From Protea cynaroides (lineage: Eukaryota > Streptophyta > Magnoliopsida > Proteales > Proteaceae), in NCBI GenBank assembly GCA_028583415.1, contig CM053267.1, positions 57,901,396-57,965,395 on the forward strand: DNA of 64,000 nt. The letters are read 5' to 3'. The notes below the pieces were generated by a model, which saw nothing but the letters and a program-made list of their open reading frames with translations, had not been told where the DNA came from and made no database searches. Shown piece after piece: positions 12,370-23,200 of this stretch. The position numbers were made by a program, and so were the translations under genes. Position 1 is the first letter of the stretch, and each line of letters starts with the position of its first letter.

Positions 12370-13320
12370 GGGTGTCAATTGATTGATCTGGATTGGACCT
12401 AATCGGTTTCCATCAATTTAACATCTTCCATCGTTTTCCATCAATTTAACATCAATTTAACATCTTACATCGTTTTCCATCAATTTAACATCTTACATCG
12501 TGATCAATATGTTTAACTAATCGGTCCTGATTTGCGAGACATTGACTTGTTTATATTCGGTCAGGTCGATCTGAGTCCCTAATCGGCATTATATTAATCG
12601 GTTTAACCGGTCTGTTAATGTCTATAATCAGTTATCTTATTTGATCTTAAGTTTCGCTATATTTTTTTGTCTTATGTTCGGTTAAAATTAATCTAATTTG
12701 TTGTAGATCCAATTCATTGATCCATGGAATCAAATGTTAGGTAGGCTTTTGAACCTAAATTTAAAATTTCATGGTCACTAGCAAAATGGTGCACTGGTGA
12801 CTATTCACCTCACATCGGTTTGTTCGACTGTTACTCTGACTTGAGCCACAATTTATATCTATATGCTTCACTCTCCAGTCTTCTCATGCAATGACTAATC
12901 ATCCTTAAAACATGTAGGCCGTTGTTGAATTATTGTTAAATTGAGTACATTCCATTCAAATGTTACTGTCTTCTTCCATACATCACTTATAGATGAAAAA
13001 GGGAAATGAATTAAAGACGTTGTTTGCTTAGGAAATAAGAATAGTAGAAAAAGTGAGAAGGAAAAATGGGCGGGAAAAGTAGGTAGAAAAAAAAAAAAAA
13101 AAGAAACCTAAATTGGTCTTTAATCAGTGTATGCCAACTCGGTCTTTAATCGTTCGGTTAGATCGGACGACCGTCTGGTTGAACCCCTGCACCGTTAATG
13201 ACCTATTTTTAATTGGTCCGGTCCTAAGAACGACTCGTTTATTAAACGGTCCGGTTCGGTGTAATTTTTTACCGATTGGTTCGGCTCAAGGGAGACGGTG
13301 CGATCCCAAAATTGACACCC
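12370..13320. mobile_element. Terminal-inverted-repeat element, GGGTGTCAATT family
   Basis: The left end is GGGTGTCAATT and the right end is AATTGACACCC, exact inverted repeats of 11 bp. CTA stands on both sides (12367-12369 and 13321-13323), a 3-bp target duplication. The inside is low-complexity CGGTT/AATCGG-rich DNA without coding capacity. The ends resemble Harbinger-like 3-bp-duplicating MITEs, but I do not assign a superfamily firmly. Confidence 0.7.
12408..12500. repeat. Minisatellite, unit about 30 bp
   Basis: The phrase TTTCCATCAATTTAACATC recurs three times with TTCCATCG or TTACATCG spacers, plus a partial fourth unit. It lies inside the 12370-13320 element. Confidence 0.85.
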
Positions 13321-13363
13321 CTACCACCATCTATAGAAAAGATCTATTTCAATCTAATTTTAA

Positions 13364-14297
13364 AGCTCCCTTTGATATGTACTATAGAATAAATTATATA
13401 ATATATTATAATATAAATAATTATTTAGTATGTTTTATGGTATTTTATTTAAATTTAAAATATATTAATATAATCCAAAATTTATTAATAGTTTAGAAGG
13501 TGTTTATCATTATTGTGATAATCTATTATTACTTCTTTATATATAATAATATTAAATGGTTATTATTAGGGGTGTCAACGGGCCGGTCTAGTCCCGTTTC
13601 GATGTTGGCCAAAACAGTGTCGGGCTTTATAAGCCTAGCCCAAAACACGTCCATTAAGGGTTCGGGCTGGAGTGGGCTGTGCTGGACACGTTAACTAACG
13701 GGCCTGTCCGGTGTCGATTGTTATTGGGCTAGGCTTATCGGGCCCATTTCGGGTTGGCTCGGTTCGATTCGGTCTTAGTAGGTTTATAGGGCCCATGCTA
13801 TATAACTGTTTTCTTATTTCTATTAATAAATTTAATACAATTGTAAGCGATTGAATTTTGATTGATCTTAAAGGCATCCGAACATGAATAATAGATTGCA
13901 TATTTGCATTACTTGGTTAGAATCATTAGATCATTGGTTATTATTTGAATAGCAAAAAGAATTGAATCTAGGCTAGCTTAGGCTTCTTAGCGAGCCTTAC
14001 CGATGTTTGGGTTGGGTATTATCGGTTAGGGCTAATTCGAGTTTCTTAACAGGCTGATCCAATTCGATTTCAATTTGGACTGAAACAGTGTCGGACTTTA
14101 TAAGTTCAGACCGAAACCTGTCCATTAAGGCCCAGTCTGGACTGGGATCAGGTTATATCAGGCTGGCTTGGTCCGTGCTACTGGGCCGAGCCCAAATTTG
14201 ACACCCTTAGTTATTATTCATATCTCATAATTTATTATCATAAATAATTTATTATAAATAATTTATAAATATAAATATAAATTATAGCAAAAAGAAT
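13364..14297. mobile_element. Tourist-like MITE split by a nested element
   Basis: A Tourist-like MITE begins after TAA with AGCTCCCTTTGATATG, a decayed form of the GGCTCTCTTTGGTAT terminus. It runs to about 13568, is interrupted by the 13569-14206 insertion, and resumes with TTATTCATATCTCATAA to a decayed right end near GCAAAAAGAATC. Without the insertion the size (about 290 bp) matches the intact copies at 31712 and 59789. Confidence 0.65.
13569..14206. mobile_element. Nested terminal-inverted-repeat element, GGGGTGTCAA family
   Basis: The left end is GGGGTGTCAAC and the right end is TTTGACACCC. TTA flanks it on both sides (13566-13568 and 14207-14209). The interior is rich in GGGCC and GGTTCGG phrases such as CGGGCTTTATAAGCC, and no product is encoded. 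It inserted into the Tourist-like MITE that surrounds it, so it is the younger of the two. Confidence 0.7.
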
Positions 14298-14391
14298 CTA
14301 TTTATAGATTTTAGATTATATCAATTTAATTTAAATATAAATAAATACTATAAATCATACCAAACAATTAACTATATCATAATATATCATT
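14298..14391. mobile_element. Partial Tourist-like MITE, left part, split by the MULE
   Basis: TCTATTTATAGATTTTAGAT and the text after it match the last 115 bp of the copy at 31712-31995. The match is cut at 14391 by the MULE and resumes at 16208 with TATATTATTTTATTAATACT up to AGAGTCT near 16250. The MULE is therefore younger than this MITE. Confidence 0.55.
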
Positions 14392-16207
14392 GAAAAAATT
14401 TCATCTACACCCTATCAAGGATTGTTAACATCATCTACACTCATAAAATTGTAAAAACATCACCTAGGTCCACTTAACTGACGGAAATCACTAAAATTAT
14501 TAAAATACAGTTTTACCCCTCATATAATAAAATGAAAAATTAAAAAATTATATTCATTTACTATTTTGACCTTCGATATCATATGGAGATTCCTTTCATC
14601 CATTTCCCCTCCCTTCTTCTTCCTCACATTCTGATAAGCAAAACTGAAAATAGAACCAAACAAGAATAAAAATGTATGAACTGAAGCGATACAGTACTAA
14701 TTTGACAAATGCGAAGATTTTCCCCACCATTCTCATTCTCACCGATCACAGTCCGAAACCCACCCTAGTTTATATCCTCAACTAAAACTCACACAGCTCT
14801 TCAATGCACCAGAAATAAAAGATCAAAAACATTTCTCCTTCCATGAAAACGATAACAGTAGAAGAATTCAAAAGAAATGAAAGATTTTCATTTATTTCTG
14901 CCATTAAAACCCTTAGGTAAACACCTCTTAGTGTTTTGGAAAACACTTGGCAATTCTTACTGCTGGATGGCCAATCCATGTCACTCTCGACCTCAAAACT
15001 TTCAGCGAAGGTGAACTGTGGGTCGACGATTGTTCCTCTGGCATCAAATATCATGGAAACCATCTCTGTCTCCCCAAAATCTTCAAACAGAGTAGTTAGG
15101 GTTGTTAGAAACCACAAAACTTCAGCAACTGGTCCGCCCATCTCCGTCTCTCCAAAATTGTGAAACAGAGTAGTTAGGGTTGTTAGAAATTATAAAACTT
15201 CAGCCACTAATCCGGCCAAATCAGGGCACTGGAAGCCCCCAAAATCCATGCGAACACTCATCTCTTGTTGGTGAACACAGCGCCGACGACGACGCTGACT
15301 GAAACTATTTACTTGAGATTCACTTCATCTCTACCCGGTTCATGTTGCTTTTTTTTTTATTTTAAATGTGGTCTGTTACTGACCTACTGAACCTTGTGCA
15401 GAAGATTGGGAAGGAAAGTTGAAGAAACTATCCGCCGACCAAGAGAGAGGAACAACCGTAGCTTTGACTGGACCATAGAGTTCATTTGATTCTAGCCATG
15501 GTTTCTGCTCCTGTTTCTTTTGTTTTGTTTTGTTTTTTTTTTCATGATTAAAATATTCTAAAAGTAAAGTTCTTGAAAATCAATTTTTTATTCTGAAACT
15601 AAGTTCGACCTGTCATCACTGTCCATCGTACAGTTTGGTCAAGAAACTCATAGATCTATTTGTTCTTCCCTTCATTTCGCCCCTTTTCTCTTCTCCTGTC
15701 TTCCGTTGTTTCAAGCTTTCAGTAACAGTGTTAACAATGTAAGACCAGGCATGAGGCATGCAGACTTAGTAAAATTTGGGAAAAAAAAAAAAGAGGAAAA
15801 TAATGTTCTTCCTTCTCATCTACAACAATCCGATGATTTTCTTTTTTGAGAAGAAGAAATTGGAGAGAGAAGTGTTAGGGGAGGAGACAGAGATCTCATT
15901 GGATTTCTCTTCGGGTTCTTGACAAATGAATCTGACCATCTGTTGGAGAAGAATAGAAAAGGAAAGAAATTAAAGAAGAAGAAGAAGAAAAAAAAGGGTA
16001 AAATTGTCTTTTACCTTTACTTTAAGGGTAGTATTATCCATGAAAAGTTTTATTTCAGCTGACATCAACAACTAACGGGAATCAACTGACGGAATAGACT
16101 TCTTTGATTACCACAGCTAAAGTTTTGAGGTGTAGATAATGTTTTTACATTCTTATGGGTGTAGATGATGTTAAAAAATTTTGATGGAGTCTAGATGAAA
16201 TTTTTTC
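14392..16207. mobile_element. Mutator-like element (probable Pack-MULE), 1.8 kb
   Basis: The ends are long inverted repeats of at least 70 bp: GAAAAAATTTCATCTACACC at the left, and a right end reading inward GAAAAAATTTCATCTAGACT, followed on both sides by AACATCATCTACAC and GTAAAAACAT. Flanks are TATATCATT (14383-14391) and TATATTATT (16208-16216), a 9-bp duplication with one mismatch. Terminal 190 bp match the MULE at 48252-49861 in the opposite orientation, but the interior differs. A - strand frame of 119 codons (14782-15141) shows no family that I know. An 80-bp tandem duplication lies at about 15060-15210. No transposase is seen. Confidence 0.8.
15060..15212. repeat. 80-bp tandem duplication inside the MULE
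   Basis: The phrase CTCTCCAAAAT through AACAGAGTAGTTAGGGTTG and AAACTTCAGC occurs twice in direct tandem, about 85 bp apart, with a few changes. It sits in the cargo region of the 14392 MULE. Confidence 0.75.
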
Positions 16208-16528
16208 TATATTATTTTATTAATACTATAATACATATAAAACAGAGTCTAGAAAAACGAAATATCCTTATAATACGATTTTATTAAGTATCGTGTGGAT
16301 TAGAAAGAAACACGCTCGTAAAGAAGGGCCATGCAACGAGTTCAGGGACTTCTTAGTAAATTTGCAAGTGCTAAAACAAGGTGTAATTACTAAAATACCC
16401 TTCTCAGTATACTCTCATCTGACAGGTATTTGATTTGTCATTCTCCCATTCGTTTTAGACAAGTTACTCCTTCAACCCACGTACCACCGGATCAGTTCTC
16501 AAGGTGATTTGATATTGCGTTAGCAACG

Positions 16529-19500
16529 ATGAATGCAAGAAGCCAAACGATCTGCGAGCTTTTAAGAAACATGAAATGGAAATCGACAAGTTTGAGCTTT
16601 TCTGATTTGTTTGTGTACAAACCCTTTGAAAATCCTACAAATCCTTTTCTTCAGTCTTATCCAGTAAAGCAAACAAAGCTGTTGTTGCCTTTTCGTCAAA
16701 TTAATCAAACCCATTTGTATTCGTTACAGAGCTTCGCCATTTCTGGTGCCACTGGAGGACTAGAGGAGAATATGAGCAGGGTCGTCGGCAAAGTTGCTGT
16801 TGTGGGCAGTGGAAGTAAGTACTTTGCTTTGAATCTTTAATTCATGTTCATGTTTTTGTTTTCAATTTTTCGATTTGTTGATTAGGTGTGGATATGGGTG
16901 TGGTTTAGTTTCAGGTGCTGTTTGTGCTTCTGCCTTGGCAAGGAATGGGGTGGCTGTCACTGTGTTCGATTCTGGAAGAGGACCTGGTGGCAGAATGTCC
17001 CAGAGGAGGTAACTTTTATTTTATAATTTTTTTTTCTTCCATGAGTTTCCTTTAATTGTTCTTTAGTTGAAGGAGAATAAAAAAATTGAATAATCAATTT
17101 AATTAAACTCTTGCCAACCTTTAGGAAAAGAAGAAGAAGAAGAAGAATCGATTAATAAACTAGTTTTTTTTTTAAGGGATTCAAAATGGGCCCAGTGGAG
17201 TTGATAACTTGTACCAAGTCTCCATGTCTTTTGATTTTCTGTTTTTTAATTTAGATGGCTGTTGCTTGATCTTTTTAAAATTTTAATCTGATTTACATTT
17301 CAACCCCCATCCTCCAAAGAAAAAAAGAAAATAAAAGGTTGGATAAGGCTTGGTTGAATTTGAGTTTACTTTAGCCTTTTTTTTTTTTTCCTTAGCTTGT
17401 GAATTTTTTTTTCTTTTTTCTTAAACCATTCTCTAATATTAGTGATGAAGCCCATAGGCCAGTGATGGAAGGTTTGCACTCCAGGGCCAGGAATGGAAGG
17501 GGTTTAGTCCCACATTGGTCGGGTAGTGTGCGGATGTTTGGCTTTTGACCCTGGGTGGGGCCTCTCCACCTTGAAGCTTGAGCTTTTGGATTGTCCGCCG
17601 CTGATTAGCTTCAAATTTATTTTAGTTTTGCAATTTTTCATACCGTGTATATTATTATATTCAACTTTTACCTCATTCTTCCACCAATTAGAACTGTTCT
17701 TGAACAATTAATGAATTTTACAACATTCTATATTGATGTAGTTAAAGTTGCCGATGCAATGCCTGGCCTATCTTTAGTAATGAAGAACATGTCGAGTGCA
17801 TTAATGAAAAACTCAGATTATGCATTCTACTGGGTGGATCAGGAGTATCCTGGTAATATAGTTGAACATAAATTAGTGAAGTGTGGTCTCTTTATTTACA
17901 TTAAAAGACCTTCAGATTGTTACAGTAATCAAGTTATCAATTTGACGACCAGGAAATAAAGGATTAAGTAATTTTGCCTCCTCAATTCTTAGAAGTAAAT
18001 TGGCCCTTCCCTTTTCTATAATTAATTTAATCTTTTCATTTAGGCTCTGTCTGAATTTCAGAATCCAAATTGTGGAGAATTTTGATTGATATTTAGTTGA
18101 GTCAGTTGATATGGATAATGATGGGCATTTTAGGTATTTTGCATCCAACTACTGCAATCATTGGACTTGAGATCTCCACCGAGTAGGTGAATGTTTTGAT
18201 TCCTCTGAAACATGAAATTGCATATTATTATTGAAATCCATAATGCCACCTAAAACTAAACTAAATCCAAATAGTAAGCAAATATCCTAAACTCATGGCA
18301 ATTGAAACTCTTTTAATCCAAACTGTCTTGTTGTGCTAAGAAGTCTAGAAGTACATCTGAAATTTATATTACTACTGTCTCAAACCTTTTCCTTTTTCTT
18401 TTGGTAAACCATAAAGATTTACTTTAACACTTAGCCTAATTTTGAATTGAAGATTTTGTTAGTTTTGTTTGTTAGAACATCATATCAAGTTATCAACTTT
18501 AAGTATTAATGCCCCTATTTTTCATGTAGGGAAATTAGTGAAGATGGGACAGAGCTCTTCTTTGACCATGGTGCTCCATTCTTTACTGTCAATGATAATG
18601 ACGTTATGGGGCTTGTCAATGAATGGGAAGCAAGGGGCCTAGTTGCTGAGTGGAAAGAGACTTTTAGTTCTTTTGATCGTATCTCTTCCAAATTTGCTGA
18701 TTTTGAAAAGGTTTATACTAATATATGTTTGCCAAATTCTTATTAAGAAGTGTAGACCCAACATTAGGCATTAAGCATTGATTTCATAAATTTTCCCTCT
18801 CGGTGAAGCATATATATGGAGAATATCACTGATTGGTGATCATGACCATCAACTTAGTTTTGGTTATGCCTGCTTAGTGCCCTAGTTTGGACCTTCTTCA
18901 GATGACTAAATGTTGCCTGATGTTTATTGATTTTGTCTTTTGCTTTCCTCTACCATCGACCAGCCTGTGTTTCTGCCCTCCAAATCATGAAACTCCTGGT
19001 TCTAACACCCTAGATCCATTTATACCAGATTTATGACTTCTTCCTTGTTCATAGTTAATTCGAAATTACAACATATCAAGATGCCATTATACCATTTCAT
19101 AGGTATCACAGATAGGACTGTGCTGGGGACCCAAAGGCTTTGAGATGGACAGTCCAATTGAGCAACATTTACATTGTTATTCATAATTATGTGTTCTTGT
19201 TCTAGGCAACAGATATTTTGGCCTTTTCTATTTGGACGAACTTATTAGCCTTTTCTAGTAATTTTTTGTATACATTCACACTTATTTTGATATATGCGTC
19301 ACATGTGCATTTGAAAAACCTACGAGCAGATATGATATGCATGCAGCTAACCTACAATGTTGATCCTATATATGTGAATTTTATTTCTATGTATTAGGAG
19401 ACAACTGAATTGTATATAGGTTTCTTGTAGGAAGGATCAAGTAAGAAATATGTTGGTGTTCCAGGCATGAATTCTATTTGTAAAGCAATTTGCCATGAGC

Positions 19501-20173
19501 CTGGTATGCATTGATTTCATTTTTTTCATATAGTTATTAGAGAATTGAATTCTAACCTATAAAAGGTGTGGCTCATTTCACTTTTTCTTTAGGAGTGGAT
19601 GCTAAATTTGGAGTAACTGTTGGGAGGTTGGAGTGGTTAGAGGATAAAAATTCATGGTTATTGATTGGCTTGGATGGTCAAAGTCTGGGCTCCTTTGATG
19701 GTGTGGTGGCATCAGATAAGAATACAGTTTCTCCAAGGTTTACTAGTGTAACTGGACGACCAACACCATTAGGTAAGGCTTATGTAAATGCATATATGTG
19801 TGCTTTACATTTTCAATTGAGTGCTATTATCCATGTGACTACGTATACTTGAGATTTGTTCTCTTATGAGGCAGTATTTTATAAGAATATCCATTTTAGA
19901 AGGCCTACTCCCTCTATTTTTTGTTCACTTACCTAGCTAGTGGGCCATCTCAGTGGTCAGAAATTCGGACACAAATTGGTTTACCATCGCATAACTTGAC
20001 ACAGCTCAAAACGTGGGTTTTTTTTTTTTTTTTTTTTTGCGCAGAGGATGGCTCCCGTTTGATTAATGACATTCTAAAATTGAGTAACTACTACCTATCC
20101 AAAAGAAAAGAATTTTTTTTTTTATTAACAATGTTGCAGTTTACAATAAAAGAAAAATAGTAACACAGAAACC

Positions 20174-20227
<54 letters not shown>

Positions 20228-23200
20228 AGAAGAGAGAAGAATCAACTGTATTGTCTTCCTCCTACACTCCTTTATATTAATAATGAAAAAATAGTAACAA
20301 TGGTAATTAGGAAACTTTTCTAATTACATAACCCAACTAGGAAAGGAGACTTAACAACTTAGGAAACCAAGATACCACTTACAGCAAATAGAAAATAACT
20401 GAAACTAATAAATTGACTAAATCTAAGTGGGTCCCACAGCCCCCACAGCATATCACTAAAACTAACTGTCCCCACAGCATATTGCTAACTCTAACGAACT
20501 ACAATCTAAAATAAATGCTGTGTCTTATGGTAGATTTGATTCTGATTATCTGCAATTTTGACCCATTTCATCACTTGGAAGGTTGGGGTCTTGAGGAATC
20601 TGAATAACGACCCATACAGCAAAACCCTTAAGGAAACTGCAAGTTGTAATCCTTGCATACTTTCAGGGATTCAATTTTTCCAAAGAGTGTGTAACTTCCA
20701 TACCAAATTTTGAATAAATTGAAGATATATTTTTCCAGCCTAAAACTGCACTGTTCCATCATAATAATTAGAAGTGAAGCAAGTCCGCATTGTAGAATGT
20801 TTACCATGAACAACATGGAAAAGGCAGGTTTTGAATGGTTCAAATACTACCTTTGCTTTTGAGGCAAATCAAACTGTAAGTGGGCCTTGAAGATTGTTAG
20901 CGTAATAAAATTATAACCGTACACTGTTTTGACTTAGACAAAGTAATTAGTGATAATTTCTAGGATTTGGAATCTTCTTAGTATATGAACTCCTAATTAG
21001 TTTATTAGTTTGCTTTATTTGTTTTCTTTACCAATTAGGTTTGTTAGTTTTCTTTTCGTATTTTGAATTTACCTTGTCTTTAGTTTGTGATTAGGACTTT
21101 GACTTGTAGAGTTCTAGATCTTATCTAATAGTTGTTTTCTATTTTCTATTAATATAAACTACAAGGAGGAAAACAGAACCAGCTAATTCGATTCTGCTCA
21201 CATATTGATTCTCTCCATCTTCTCTTATTTTTCTATTTTGTTACGTAGTATCAGAGCAATCCCCTGGGTTGTTGTTTTGTCGTTTAAGGTTCTCCGTTGG
21301 GTGTGCAACCACTATTGTTGCCCCTACTACTGTAACTCTTAAAACTACTTGGCTCATAATACTGTGCTACTATTACTACTACTTGGTTCGCAGTGATTTA
21401 TATTGTGTTGCTATTACTATTTGGCTCACAGTGACTGATATTATGTTACTGCTAGTACTAATTGGTTCACAGTGATCTATACTGTCTAATACTACTACTT
21501 GGTTCATAGTGACCTATACTGTACTGCTACTACTACTACTGTCACACCCTAGTTTTCGGTATAACCGGAGGTACGGTTGAACTGTTAATGAACCGGCTCA
21601 ACCCTCCCCAGAATCATGAAAAACCGTGCTCATCGCAACCATCCACCATACCCTAAATACATAGCCACAAATCTCAGAGTATAATTAAAAGTAGCAGAAG
21701 TCTTATAATAAATGAAACCGAGGTCCTAATGTTAAATTTAATAATAAACTTCCAGTTTAAACACCAGGTCAAAACATTATTATACTACTACTATCAAACT
21801 TAATTGAAGTAAACAAAGTTTTAGGGTTGTTTTGCCTGACTTAGATAACTACCGACTGAAGGGATGCCGTTGGCACCAATTCCTATCCATAGGTGCAGTC
21901 GTCGCACTCACACCGATCACCATTTCCCTCTTCGTTTGCCATGGTGTCCTCGAGACCCCGACTAAGCACCTCGGGAACATGATTGTGTCTGCTTCTGGGT
22001 TCCTTGTAAGGATCACTAAAAAAATAATACGATTGTGGGATGAGCTCTCCAACATGAGCTCAATGAGAAAGGCAAGTAGGCAAGAATGCATGAATAGTTT
22101 TCACAAACAGGTCGTGTAATTTGCAAGGTACTATGGAAAAGTCTAACCACACTCATCAAAGTTGGTCGCAACCTCTATGCACGAGAGAGAATGGACACTC
22201 ACTCAGTGTTTCTTCGACAACCCTAGTGAAGCCACGCGTCTCCCAATGTGGATGGTAATAGGACTGAGTCCTACCCGATGACGTTCCAACAAACATCATT
22301 GAGACCTCCCCCTCATTCCCCATCTTACGCTAGTACCTAACCCCCTACTGGTCAGGGTGGCAAATCTCGAGTAGCATGTTTCTAACCATTTTTAGATGCC
22401 AATCAAATGCCTATGACTGTACCCTAGCATATGTCCCAGTCCGTTTGTCTACTCCCGCCATAGACGCTTTCAAACCCCTAAGGTATTGGTCGCACGAATG
22501 ATGCCTGTGTAGCGAAGTGGTACTGCAGTTCTCGACCCCTTCCCAACCTTCCATACAAACGGATACACATATCACACTATCACTATAAATTATATCAAAA
22601 TGCACATACATGAATGGTTATCGTAGTTATTGGATGGTATGTTATTTACAAAGATATGCAACACAAGCATGCGAGTTATTAGAACACACATAAACAAATT
22701 TATGGTTTTATCCGTCACCTGTGCGGTAGCAATTACACCATCCCGAACCAAGCAGTTCAGCCTTTGTTTACGTAGGCGACAACTAGTCATAGTACACGAG
22801 GTTAATAGGTCAATACCTCATGGTAGGTAATTATCAAGGACCATGTAGAGGGTGTCCGATTGGAGGCTCCAGCCAACTTTCCTTCCGGACAAGTTGGGGT
22901 CCTCTTCTGGGGCTGTTCGGTCAAAGTTCTAGTTGCACAGTCGTGCGACCGGACCATCGACCAGACCTTACCCAAGACCTTCTGGTTGTATCCGGTCGCA
23001 GCTCTGATTGCACAGTGGTGCGACCGGACCTTTCCAGAGGGTTGCTCTCAATATATTGGTTTGTCCGGTTGCACGGGTTTTGCAACCGGACCTCCATACG
23101 GACTAGTGATGTAGTGGTCCATCGGAAGATCCCTTGGTCAAGGTCTCGAGGGTACAGTACCCGTCCTAAGCTAGGGTTCTTGGTGACTCGTCACGAGGTT

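Noticed and set aside
16909..16914. Splice acceptor at 16914 for exon 2 of the oxidoreductase
   Set aside because: It also keeps the frame, but would give GSGSAV and break the GxGxxG nucleotide-binding motif. The AG at 16907-16908 gives GSGISG.
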